The position numbers and the translations under genes are program-made. The notes under the pieces were generated by a model, which saw only the letters and a program-made list of their open reading frames with translations, did not search any database and had not been told where the DNA came from. Below, piece after piece: positions 24,979 to 33,433 of a stretch of DNA of 64,000 nucleotides. Source of the DNA: DATLFA01 sp039915945. GTDB taxonomy: Bacteria; Actinomycetota; Acidimicrobiia; Acidimicrobiales; WLNW01. Where the stretch lies: contig JBDSMH010000032.1 of assembly GCA_039915945.1 (NCBI GenBank), forward strand, positions 20,549-84,548. The letters run 5' to 3'. The first letter of the stretch is position 1. Each line of letters starts with the position of its first letter.

Positions 24979-25752
24979 TCATCTCGACGATCGTCGAATT
25001 TTCCACGGCATGGCGATTCGCTCGAGCGCGATCGACAGCAGAAAGAACGCCAGACCGAGTAGGCATGCCCCCACTACGTAGGCCCAGCCGGCCGCGTCCC
25101 TCGAGTTGGCGATCGACTGTGAGATGCGTGACCCGAGTCCGTTTTGTAGGCCACCGAAATACTCCGATACGAACGCCGTCACGACGGCCAGGGGTGCGGC
25201 CTGGCGCAGTGCGACGAAGAAGAACTCGAGCGCGTGAGGCACCCGCACTTTGCGGATGATGTCCGCTTCGCCCGCACCGTAGCTGCGCATCAACTCCAGT
25301 TGCGTAGCGTCGGCCTGTGTTAACCCCTTGGAAACATTGATGAACACGAGAAAGAACACGACGACCGCCACCATCAAGCGGCGCGGAATCTCGCTCGTGA
25401 TGACGAAGAGGTCATTGAAGATCGCGACGAGCACGATGATCGGCATCGCCGACACCGCGACCGCCATCGGCGCGATGAGTTCGTTGAGCAACTTGAACCG
25501 GCTCGCGGCGAAGGCAACCGCCGAGCCGAGGAAGACGCCGAGCAACAGCCCGATCAACGCGTTGGTTCCCGTCACCTGTGTTGCCTTGCGGATGAATGTG
25601 AAGTTGCCGTGGAACTGACCCCAGATGGCACTGGGCTTGGGCAAGAGATACGGCTTGATGTCGCGAACGACGACGAACAACTCCCACGCGACGAGGAAGA
25701 GGATGCCGAACGCGATCGGCGGGAGTATGGCGGCGAGCCGGCGCCGTGTCAT
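24979..25752 (-). CDS. ABC transporter permease (NMT1/TauC type)
   Basis: A 257-residue inner-membrane permease with about six helices. Its cytoplasmic EAA-type loop (ELMRSYGAGEADIIRKVRVPHAL) contacts the ATPase. The start overlaps the ATPase stop by 4 bp (ATGA). Together with the permease at 26.5-27.4 kb it probably forms a heterodimeric channel for the NMT1-like binding protein. Confidence 0.9.
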   Translation of the reverse strand: MTRRRLAAILPPIAFGILFLVAWELFVVVRDIKPYLLPKPSAIWGQFHGNFTFIRKATQVTGTNALIGLLLGVFLGSAVAFAASRFKLLNELIAPMAVAVSAMPIIVLVAIFNDLFVITSEIPRRLMVAVVVFFLVFINVSKGLTQADATQLELMRSYGAGEADIIRKVRVPHALEFFFVALRQAAPLAVVTAFVSEYFGGLQNGLGSRISQSIANSRDAAGWAYVVGACLLGLAFFLLSIALERIAMPWKIRRSSR

Positions 25753-26552
25753 CGGTCGTCCGCCGAGTTGACCCGATCGGTGTGCTCGAAGCCCCGCAGC
25801 GCTTCGCGGACTTCGGTGACCTTCTTGAAGAACTCGGTCGCCTCACGGGTGTCTTCGCTGCGCACGCCGAGGTCGACGTCGACGATCGCGGCGATGCGAC
25901 CGGGTCGGGGCGACATCACGATCACGCGATCCGAGAGGTAGACCGCTTCGGGTATCGAATGGGTCACGAACACTACCGAGCAACCCGTCTCCGCGCAGAT
26001 GCGGATGAGTTCGGTCTGCATGTGTTCACGGGTCATCTCGTCGAGCGCGCCGAACGGTTCGTCCATGAGCAGCAGCCCGGGGGAGAAGGACAACGCTCGC
26101 GCGATCGCCACGCGCTGTTGCATGCCCCCCGACAACTCCCACGGATGGTGGTCGGCGAACTCGTCGAGCTTGACGAGGCGCAACATTTCGAGCGCGCGCT
26201 CACGGCGCTTGGCGCGATCCCACGATTTCAACTCCAACGGCAATTCGACGTTGCGGGCAACCGAACGCCATTCGAAGAGGCCGGCTTGTTGGAACGCCAT
26301 GCCGTAGTCCCCGTCGAGGCGGGCTTGCGCAGCCGGTTTGCCGTGGACGGTGATCGCGCCCGACGTCGGCTCGATGAGGTTGGCGATCAGTCGCAACATG
26401 GTGGACTTGCCACAACCCGATGGCCCGATCAACGAAATGAACTCTCCGGCGCGCAACGTGAGGCTCACGTCGTCGATGGCGCGGACCTGGTTGGGTCGGC
26501 CGTTATTGAACACCATGCTCACGCCGGCGACGTCCACTGCGAAGTCGCTCAT
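25749..26552 (-). CDS. ABC transporter ATPase (NMT1/TauB type)
   Basis: This 267-residue ATPase has Walker A GPSGCGKST, the Q-loop in AFQQAGLFEW, signature LSGGMQQR, Walker B LLLMDEPFGALDE and the switch His in VTHSIPEA. It belongs to the TauB/SsuB/ThiZ group, which powers NMT1-type importers. GGGAGG lies before the ATG at 26552. Both ends overlap permease genes by 4 bp. Confidence 0.93.
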   Translation of the reverse strand: MSDFAVDVAGVSMVFNNGRPNQVRAIDDVSLTLRAGEFISLIGPSGCGKSTMLRLIANLIEPTSGAITVHGKPAAQARLDGDYGMAFQQAGLFEWRSVARNVELPLELKSWDRAKRRERALEMLRLVKLDEFADHHPWELSGGMQQRVAIARALSFSPGLLLMDEPFGALDEMTREHMQTELIRICAETGCSVVFVTHSIPEAVYLSDRVIVMSPRPGRIAAIVDVDLGVRSEDTREATEFFKKVTEVREALRGFEHTDRVNSADDR

Positions 26553-27448
26553 GTCGTCGCCTCCCTGTGGCGGTTGCGGCTCACGTAGTTGTCGAGCAGC
26601 CCGACCAGCCCGGCCATGACGAGGCCGAGCACGGATGCGCCCACCACCGCGGTGAACACCTTGGCCGGGTCGCCGGTCGCCTCGCGCATGTATTCGAGAA
26701 CCAATCGACCGATACCGCCCTTCAAACCCGTCGAAATCTCGGCCACGATCGTGCCGATCACCGCGGCGTTCGCGGCGAGGCGCAACGCGGGCATGAGATA
26801 GGGCACGGCTGCCGGAAGCCGCAACTTGAACAGCGTCGCGGACCATGGCGCGGCGTAACTCGCGAGCAACTCGACGGCGGCCGCGGGCGGCGACGTGAGA
26901 CCGCGAAGCGCACCGATGGCGATGGGAAAGAAGGCGAGGAACGCGGCGATCACCGAAACCGACATCCACCTCTGCCACGTGAACCCGCCGATGTGCAGTC
27001 GTCCACCCCAGCTGACGACGAGGGGGGCGAGTGCGATGAGCGGCACGGTCTGCGACACGATCAACCACGGCAGCAGACCCCGCTCGACCACACGAAAGCG
27101 TGCCATCAAGATCGCCAGGCCCATGCCCACGACCACGCCGAGCAGCAAGCCAACCGATGCCAGCCGGAACGTGTACCACGCGCCTTCGGCGACAGCTTGC
27201 CCGACAGTGCGCGACGAGCCTCGTTGCTCGGGGCGTCCGAACCGACGCACCATGTCCCACACGTGGGGCATGGCCCGATTTTCGGACTTGGGCAACAGCT
27301 GCGCCCCGAAGACTTTGCCGCCGGCCTCAGGACCGACCGTCTTGTACAGCTCCCAGCACGCACACACGAGCAACAGTGCGAGCGCGAACATCACGACCCG
27401 GCGGGCGCGTGCTCGCACGCGTGCACGGCCCGCCTGTCTGTCGCCCAT
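26549..27448 (-). CDS. ABC transporter permease (NMT1/TauC type), long form
   Basis: This permease of about 299 residues has a basic N-terminus, an extra periplasmic segment of roughly 50 residues between helices 1 and 2, and the EAA loop ELLASYAAPWSATLFKLRLPAA. The ATG at 27448 is preferred to a TTG at 27454. It is the first transporter gene of the set, 18 bp after the LLM oxidoreductase gene. Confidence 0.88.
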   Translation of the reverse strand: MGDRQAGRARVRARARRVVMFALALLLVCACWELYKTVGPEAGGKVFGAQLLPKSENRAMPHVWDMVRRFGRPEQRGSSRTVGQAVAEGAWYTFRLASVGLLLGVVVGMGLAILMARFRVVERGLLPWLIVSQTVPLIALAPLVVSWGGRLHIGGFTWQRWMSVSVIAAFLAFFPIAIGALRGLTSPPAAAVELLASYAAPWSATLFKLRLPAAVPYLMPALRLAANAAVIGTIVAEISTGLKGGIGRLVLEYMREATGDPAKVFTAVVGASVLGLVMAGLVGLLDNYVSRNRHREATT

Positions 27449-27466
27449 TCGCAAATCCGCCGTTGT

Positions 27467-28486
27467 CTAGGTCCTCGCGGCTACATGCTCGCGCACTGCG
27501 GGCATCACGTCATTCCCGTAGGCCAACAGCGTCTGTTCCTTGCCATCATGTTGCAGATAAATTGCGAACTGGTCGACGCCGAGTGCCTCGAGCTCCTTCA
27601 GACGAGCAACGTGTTCTTCAGGTGGCCCGAGGATGCAGAAGCGATCGACGACCTCGTCGGGCACGAACTGTGTATGCGTGTTGCCGGCGCGGCCATGCTC
27701 GTTGTAGTCGTAGTCGGACCGGCCCGCGATGTAGTCGGTGAGCGCCTGTGGCACGGCACCGCCGCCGGCCCCGTAGCGCGCCACGATGTCGGCGACGTGG
27801 TTGCCGACCATGCCGCCGAACCACCGCACTTGATCGCGCATGTGGCCGAGGTCGTCACCGACATAGGCGGGCGCCGCGACGCAGATCTTGACGTCGTCGG
27901 GATTGCGTCCGGCGGCAGCCGCCGCGTCTTTGACGGCCTTGATGCTCCAGGCTGCGATGTCAGGGTCGGCGAGCTGCAGAATGAAACCGTCGCCCACCTC
28001 GCCCGCCAGCGCGAGCGCCTTGGGCCCGTATGCCGCGACGTAGACGTCGAGCGCACTCTTGGCGCCCCACGGAAAGCGCAGGTGGTTGCCGTTGTAGTCG
28101 ACCTCGCGTCCATTGGCGAGCTCGCGGATGACCTCGATGCTGTCGCGCAGTGTGGCGAGCGTGGTCGGCTTGCCGTTCGCGACGCGCACCGCGGAGTCGC
28201 CCCGGCCGATGCCGCAGATGGTGCGATTGCCGAACATCTCGTTGAGCGTGGCGAACAACGACGCGGTGACGGTCCAGTCGCGGGTCGCGGGATTCGTCAC
28301 CATCGGCCCGACGATCACCTTGCGCGTGTTCGCGAGAATCATCGAATAGATGACGAACGGCTCCTCCCACAAGATGTGGGAGTCGAACGTCCACACGTAT
28401 TCGAATCCTTCGAGCTCGGCGAGACGCGCCAACTCAACGGTCTTCGACGCCGGTGGATTCGTCTGCAGGACGACCCCGAACTCCAT
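27467..28486 (-). CDS. LLM-class F420-dependent oxidoreductase
   Basis: The 339-residue TIM-barrel protein matches the luciferase-like F420 family: an N-terminal GVVLQTN strand, WTFDSH, GPMVTNPATRDW, GIGRGDS and DVYVAAYGPKALALAGEVGDGF. I recall a TIGRFAM subfamily of this type often found beside hydantoinase genes, which fits the neighbours. It may oxidise or reduce a pyrimidine or hydantoin intermediate with F420 or FMN. Substrate unproven. Confidence 0.83.
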   Translation of the reverse strand: MEFGVVLQTNPPASKTVELARLAELEGFEYVWTFDSHILWEEPFVIYSMILANTRKVIVGPMVTNPATRDWTVTASLFATLNEMFGNRTICGIGRGDSAVRVANGKPTTLATLRDSIEVIRELANGREVDYNGNHLRFPWGAKSALDVYVAAYGPKALALAGEVGDGFILQLADPDIAAWSIKAVKDAAAAAGRNPDDVKICVAAPAYVGDDLGHMRDQVRWFGGMVGNHVADIVARYGAGGGAVPQALTDYIAGRSDYDYNEHGRAGNTHTQFVPDEVVDRFCILGPPEEHVARLKELEALGVDQFAIYLQHDGKEQTLLAYGNDVMPAVREHVAART

Positions 28487-28534
28487 TGCGTTGTGCTCCT
28501 AACTTCGGCTTCTGAAGGCTGGTTGATTGGGGCC

Positions 28535-30019
28535 TTAGCGATTTTGCGGGAACCCGAGGTCGACTTTCGACGTGGCCGGATCGGGCCAGCGGCTCGTCAC
28601 GACTTTGCTGCGGGTGTAGAAGTCGATGCCCTCGGGCCCGTACATGTGCTTGTCGCCGAACAACGACGCCTTCCACCCACCGAAGCTGTAGTAGCTCACG
28701 GGCACCGGCACCGGCACATTGATGCCCACCATGCCGACATCGATGTCGAATTGGAACCGGCGCGCCGCCCCGCCATCGCGAGTGAAGATGGCGGTGCCGT
28801 TGCCGTAGGGATTGGTGTGGACGAGCTCGACGGCTTCGTCGTAGGTGTCGACGCGCACGACGGACAAGACGGGGCCAAAGATCTCTTCTCGATAGCAGGC
28901 CATATCGGTGGTGACGTGATCGAGCAGTGTTACGCCGTAGAAGAAGCCCGTTCGTTCGGTGAGCGCGCTGCCGTCGACGACGACTTTCGCACCGGCGTGT
29001 GCCGCGGTCTCGACGTGGCCGGCCACGCGGTCGCGGTGCTCGCGTGTGATGAGCGGACCCATCTCGTTGCCGGGCTCGTCGCCGGGCCCGACCTTGATCT
29101 CGGCCATGCGGCTCTGTATGGCGTCGACCAACAGATCGCCGATGCCACCGACCGCAACCACCACGCTGATGGCCATGCAGCGCTCGCCGGCCGACCCGAA
29201 TGCGGCCGACACGGCCGCGTCGGCGGCCATCTGGAGGTCGGCGTCGGGCAGTACCACCATGTGGTTCTTCGCGCCGCCGAGCGCCTGCACGCGCTTGCCT
29301 TGCTTGGTGCCGGTCTCGTAGACGTAGCGCGCGATCGGTGTCGATCCGACGAAGCTCACCGCGGCGATGTCGGGGTGCTCGAGCAAACGATCGACGGCCA
29401 CTTTGTCACCGTGGACGACGTTGTAGACGCCAGCGGGCACACCCGCCTGCGCCAGGAGTTCGGCGACGAAGTTGGTGACCGACGGGTCTTTCTCGCTCGG
29501 CTTGAGCACGAACGTGTTGCCGCACGCGATGGCGTTGGCGAACATCCACATCGGGACCATTGCCGGGAAATTGAACGGTGTGATACCGGTGACCACGCCG
29601 AGCGGTTGACGGATCGAATAGACGTCGACGCCACCCGACGCCTGCTCGGTGTAGCCGCCCTTGAGGAGGTACGGCACACCGCACGCGAATTCGATGTTCT
29701 CGAGGCCGCGCGCGACTTCGCCCATGGCGTCGCCCTGGACCTTGCCGTGCTCGGATGTCAGCACGCGCGCGATGTCGAGCCGATAGCGGTCGACGAGTTC
29801 GCGCAACTTGAACAGGACTTCGGAGCGGCGAGAGAGCGACGTCGCCCGCCATTCGGGGAATGCCGCCGCGGCCGTAGCCACGGCGAGATCGACCTCGTCG
29901 ACCGATGCGAAATCCACTTCGCCCGATTGCTCGCCGGTTGCAGGGTCATAGACACGACCGGTGCGCCCCGACGAACCCACGACCTCGGCGCCGCCGATCC
30001 AATGATGGATTCTGTTCAT
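28535..30019 (-). CDS. mmsA: Methylmalonate/malonate-semialdehyde dehydrogenase (CoA-acylating)
   Basis: The 494-residue aldehyde dehydrogenase has the MMSDH signatures: ITPFNFPAMVPMWMF, LKPSEKDPSVT, LGGAKNHMVV and the catalytic Cys in FGSAGERCMAIS, plus the terminal KVVTSRWP. MMSDH turns malonate semialdehyde (from beta-alanine) or methylmalonate semialdehyde (from 3-aminoisobutyrate) into acetyl- or propionyl-CoA. Those are the end products of reductive uracil and thymine breakdown, matching its neighbours. Its ribosome site GGGG lies inside a copy of the dispersed repeat. Confidence 0.93.
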   Translation of the reverse strand: MNRIHHWIGGAEVVGSSGRTGRVYDPATGEQSGEVDFASVDEVDLAVATAAAAFPEWRATSLSRRSEVLFKLRELVDRYRLDIARVLTSEHGKVQGDAMGEVARGLENIEFACGVPYLLKGGYTEQASGGVDVYSIRQPLGVVTGITPFNFPAMVPMWMFANAIACGNTFVLKPSEKDPSVTNFVAELLAQAGVPAGVYNVVHGDKVAVDRLLEHPDIAAVSFVGSTPIARYVYETGTKQGKRVQALGGAKNHMVVLPDADLQMAADAAVSAAFGSAGERCMAISVVVAVGGIGDLLVDAIQSRMAEIKVGPGDEPGNEMGPLITREHRDRVAGHVETAAHAGAKVVVDGSALTERTGFFYGVTLLDHVTTDMACYREEIFGPVLSVVRVDTYDEAVELVHTNPYGNGTAIFTRDGGAARRFQFDIDVGMVGINVPVPVPVSYYSFGGWKASLFGDKHMYGPEGIDFYTRSKVVTSRWPDPATSKVDLGFPQNR

Positions 30020-30020
30020 G

Positions 30021-30056
30021 GATTCCCCGCTCTGCCGGGGGCCGCTCGGGCCCTGG
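30021..30056. repeat. Dispersed GC-rich repeat, copy A
   Basis: On the minus strand this reads CCAGGGCCCGAGCGGCCC followed by CCGGCAGAGCGGGGAATC. Its core GGCCCGAGCGGCCC recurs at 43.6, 57.1 and 58.1 kb, and the flanking GGCAGAGCGGG(G)AAT is shared with the 57.1-kb copy. It fills most of the gap between hydantoinase and mmsA and supplies the mmsA ribosome site. Confidence 0.7.
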
Positions 30057-30076
30057 TCGCCGCCTCTGGTGGCGTT

Positions 30077-31489
30077 TTAGATGAGATATTGGCTCAGGCC
30101 ACGCGGCAAATAGCGCCCATGGCCTTTGCGCCCCAGGTATTGGTTGTCGTCGATCACGACAACGCCCCGGCTGATCACCGTGTCGACCTTGCCGTCGATG
30201 ACCGTGCCCTCGTACGCCGAGTAGTCCATGTTCATATGGTGCGTCTCGACGCTGATGCGCGTCTTGGCGTTGGGGTCGTAGACGACGATGTCGGCATCGG
30301 ACCCGGGGGCGAGCACACCCTTCTTCGGATAGAGGCCGAACATGCGAGCCGGTGTGGTGGCACAGAGCTCGACCCACCGCGAGAGCCCGATCTCACCGTT
30401 CACCACACCTTGATAAATGGTGTCCATTCGGTGCTCGACCCCACCGATGCCATTGGGGATCTTCGAGAAGTTGCCTACTCCCAGTTCCTTCTGCTCTTTG
30501 AAACAGAAGGGGCAATGGTCGGTGGCGACGACCGAGAGGTCGTTCGTGCGCAGATAGTTCCACAGCGCCGCTTGGTGTCCTTCGGACCGTCGGCGGATCG
30601 GTGTCGAGCAGACGTATTTGGCGCCCTCGAAGCCGGGCAACGACATGTGCTCTTCGTAGCTGAAGTAGAGATATTGCGGGCACGTCTCGCCGAACACGTT
30701 GGCTCCCATGCCGCGCGCGCGGGCCACCGTTTCGACCGCTTCCTTGGCCGACATGTGCACGACGTAGAGCGGGCACTTGGCCACCTTGGCCAACATGATG
30801 GCGCGGTGCGTGGCTTCTTCTTCCATCTCGACGGGCCGAGTGTCGGTGTGAAACCGCGGATCGGTTTCACCGCGAGCGATTGCCTGCGCTATCAACACGT
30901 CGATGGCAGTGCCGTTCTCGGCGTGCATCATCAACATCGAACCGTTCTCTGCCGCGACCTGCATGGCCCGCAAGATCTGGCCGTCGTCGCTGTAGAACAC
31001 GCCGGGATAGGCCATGAAGAGCTTGAAACTGGTGATGCCCTCGTGGTCCGAGAGATAGCGCATGGCCTTGAGGCTCTCGTCGTCGACCCCGCCGATGATC
31101 TGATGAAAGCCGTAGTCGATGGCGCAGTTGCCTTCGGCCTTGCGGTGCCAATTGGCCAAACCGTCTTGCACGTTTTCGCCGAATGTCTGCACGGCAAAGT
31201 CGATGATCGTCGTCGTGCCACCCCACGCTGCCGCGCGTGAGCCCGTCTCGAACGTGTCGGACGCGAACGTGCCGCCGAACGGCAACTCCATGTGCGTGTG
31301 TGAGTCGACACCGCCGGGGATCACATACTTGCCGGTGGCGTCGATCACGCGGTCGGCGTTGATGCCCAACGCCGCCGCCTGGCCGGGCTGCAACAGCGCG
31401 GCGATCGTCTCGCCGTCGACGAGCACGTCGGCCGCCGAGGCGCCGGTGGCACTGACGACCGTGCCGTTGTTGATGAGGATGCGGGCCAT
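30077..31489 (-). CDS. hydA: Dihydropyrimidinase / D-hydantoinase
   Basis: The 470-residue cyclic amidohydrolase has metal motif DSHTHME (near 62-68), the carbamylated Lys in SFKLFMAY, His in MMHAENG and VVHMSAK, and the ATDHCPF Asp. These are diagnostic of dihydropyrimidinase/hydantoinase. It opens dihydrouracil, dihydrothymine or 5-substituted hydantoins to N-carbamoyl amino acids. Beta-ureidopropionase lies directly upstream in transcription order and mmsA downstream. GGGGGAACGAG precedes the ATG. Confidence 0.95.
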   Translation of the reverse strand: MARILINNGTVVSATGASAADVLVDGETIAALLQPGQAAALGINADRVIDATGKYVIPGGVDSHTHMELPFGGTFASDTFETGSRAAAWGGTTTIIDFAVQTFGENVQDGLANWHRKAEGNCAIDYGFHQIIGGVDDESLKAMRYLSDHEGITSFKLFMAYPGVFYSDDGQILRAMQVAAENGSMLMMHAENGTAIDVLIAQAIARGETDPRFHTDTRPVEMEEEATHRAIMLAKVAKCPLYVVHMSAKEAVETVARARGMGANVFGETCPQYLYFSYEEHMSLPGFEGAKYVCSTPIRRRSEGHQAALWNYLRTNDLSVVATDHCPFCFKEQKELGVGNFSKIPNGIGGVEHRMDTIYQGVVNGEIGLSRWVELCATTPARMFGLYPKKGVLAPGSDADIVVYDPNAKTRISVETHHMNMDYSAYEGTVIDGKVDTVISRGVVVIDDNQYLGRKGHGRYLPRGLSQYLI

Positions 31490-31533
31490 CTCGTTCCCCC
31501 AAGGTTGCGTCGGGTCGGGTTGTGGTGGGTCGG

Positions 31534-32376
31534 TCAGTCTTTGGTGAGGTCGCCGTACGCGTCGGGGCGGCGGTCACGGTAGAACGCCCACCGATCGCGC
31601 ACGATCTTGATGAGGTCCATGTCGAGGTCGCGGACGATCAACTCGGGTTTGTGCGTGTCACCGGTGTCGCCCACAAACTTGCCTTCGGGATCGACGAAGT
31701 AGCTGGTGCCGTAGAAGTCGTCGTCGCCGAGGGGTTCGATGCCCACACGGTTGATCGCGCCGATGTAGTACTCGTTGGCGACCGCCGCCGCGGGTTGTTC
31801 GAGCTTCCACAGATACGACGACAAGCCGCGGCTCGTCGCCGACGGGTTGAACACGATCTCCGCACCGTTGACACCGAGCGCGCGCCAACCTTCGGGGAAA
31901 TGGCGGTCGTAGCAGATGTACACACCGACCTTGCCGACCGCAGTGTCGAACACGGGATACCCACCGTCACCGGGTCGGAAGTAGAACTTTTCCCAGAACC
32001 CTTGCACATGCGGGATGTGTTGCTTGCGGTACTTGCCGAGGTACGTGCCATCGGCATCGACCACCGCCGCGGTGTTGTAGTAGAGGCCTTCACGAACACG
32101 TTCGTACATCGGCAAGACGATCACCGTGCCGAGCTCTTTCGCCACCGACTGGAACCGCTGGGTGGTCGGCCCGGCGGGGATCTCTTCGGTGTACTCGTAG
32201 TAGGCCGGGTCTTGCACCTGGCAGAAGTACGGGCCGTAGAAGAGCTCTTGGAAGCAGATCACTTGTGCTCCCTGCGCCGCGGCGTCGCGGGCGGCCTCTT
32301 CGTGCCGGTCGATCATCGATTCTTTGTCGCCGGTCCATTCGGTCTGCAGCAACGCGGCTCGTACGGTTCTCGCCAT
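31534..32376 (-). CDS. Beta-ureidopropionase (nitrilase superfamily)
   Basis: The 280-residue CN-hydrolase has the Glu-Lys-Cys triad: QELFYGPYF, KYRKQHIP and YICYDRHFPE. ARRELTEENE-type variants are absent, but the HIPHVQGFWEKFYFRPGD block is typical of N-carbamoyl-beta-alanine amidohydrolase and N-carbamoylputrescine amidase. Position next to hydantoinase and mmsA favours beta-ureidopropionase, which releases beta-alanine, CO2 and NH3. Confidence 0.87.
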   Translation of the reverse strand: MARTVRAALLQTEWTGDKESMIDRHEEAARDAAAQGAQVICFQELFYGPYFCQVQDPAYYEYTEEIPAGPTTQRFQSVAKELGTVIVLPMYERVREGLYYNTAAVVDADGTYLGKYRKQHIPHVQGFWEKFYFRPGDGGYPVFDTAVGKVGVYICYDRHFPEGWRALGVNGAEIVFNPSATSRGLSSYLWKLEQPAAAVANEYYIGAINRVGIEPLGDDDFYGTSYFVDPEGKFVGDTGDTHKPELIVRDLDMDLIKIVRDRWAFYRDRRPDAYGDLTKD

Positions 32377-32394
32377 TCGCGACTCCGATCTGTC

Positions 32395-33417
32395 TCAGGA
32401 TTGCCCGTTGGCAAACGTGTCGATCATCAATCGTACGTCGTCGCCGAGGGGGTACAAGATGGGGCAGGTGCAGCCGGCGGCCACGTACTCGGCGACCTTG
32501 GCCCGGCACTCGTCGGGCGTACCCGACGCAGTGATCATCTGGACAATGTCGTCGGGCACGAGCTTGGACGCCGCGACGACCTGGTCGTGGGAGGCGGGCC
32601 AGGTGAGCACCTCGCCGATGGCGTCGAGGAGTGACGCCGGCACACCGGACGCCTTCATGATGTGCGGCTGCTGCCCGAGGTATTGCGTGACCAGCAGCCG
32701 GGCGTTGTCGAGGGCCCGGGCCCGGTCTTCGTCGACCGAGCACACGACGAGCTGGGGCCGGTCGATGTCGTCGATGCTGCGCCCCGCCTTGGCGGCGCCG
32801 CGGGCGAGATGCTCCATCGCGGTCGCGTTGTACGCGGGGGATACAAGGTAGTTGAGCACTGCGCCGTCGGCGATCTCGCCGGTGAGCTCCATCATCTGCA
32901 TGCCGGTCGCGCCGATGTAGATGGGTACGTCCTTGGGCCGGCGCTCTTGGTAGACGTAGTCGAGTTCGACGCCGTCGAGGTGCACGTACTCGCCGTCGAA
33001 GGTCACCGTCTCGTTGGCGAGCAACGCCCGTACCGCCGTGACCACTTCGCGCATCACCGTGAGCGGTCGGCGCCGGTCGATGCCGACCTTCTTGGCGAGC
33101 GGATCCCACCATGCTCCGATACCGAGGATCATCCGTCCGGGCGCGAGATCATCGAGCGTCGAGAACGTCGCGGCGAGTCGAGCCGGATTGCGGGTCCAAC
33201 AGTCGACGACGCCCGAGCCGATCTTGATGCGATCGGTCACCGTCGCGAACGCGGCCATCGGTACGCAGCACTCGCGCACGAGACGGCTGTCGGCCTGCCA
33301 CACCGCGTCGAAGCCCTGCGCTTCCGCGTATTGGACGTACTCCATGGCTTCGCGTATCGGGTGCGCGTCTTGGAGATACAGCGCCACGCCTCCGCGGGGT
33401 GCGTGTCCGTTGGTCAT
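32395..33417 (-). CDS. LLM-class flavin/F420-dependent oxidoreductase
   Basis: The 340-residue luciferase-like protein has GVALYLQDAHP, FDAVWQADSRL, KIGSGVVDCWTRNPARLAATFSTLDDLAPGR (motif region) and GIGAWWDP, a 5,10-methylenetetrahydromethanopterin reductase-like pattern. AGGAAC precedes the ATG at 33417. It lies between the SsnA-like amidohydrolase and beta-ureidopropionase genes. It is distinct in sequence from the LLM protein at 27.5 kb, so the two probably act on different intermediates. Confidence 0.82.
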   Translation of the reverse strand: MTNGHAPRGGVALYLQDAHPIREAMEYVQYAEAQGFDAVWQADSRLVRECCVPMAAFATVTDRIKIGSGVVDCWTRNPARLAATFSTLDDLAPGRMILGIGAWWDPLAKKVGIDRRRPLTVMREVVTAVRALLANETVTFDGEYVHLDGVELDYVYQERRPKDVPIYIGATGMQMMELTGEIADGAVLNYLVSPAYNATAMEHLARGAAKAGRSIDDIDRPQLVVCSVDEDRARALDNARLLVTQYLGQQPHIMKASGVPASLLDAIGEVLTWPASHDQVVAASKLVPDDIVQMITASGTPDECRAKVAEYVAAGCTCPILYPLGDDVRLMIDTFANGQS

Positions 33418-33433
33418 GTTCCTGCGCCTTTCA

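Noticed and set aside
26567..31240. A plus-strand open frame of more than 1,500 codons
   Set aside because: It lies exactly opposite well-supported ATPase, permease, LLM, mmsA and hydantoinase genes. Its His/Arg/Asp-rich composition is the usual product of antisense reading in high-GC DNA.
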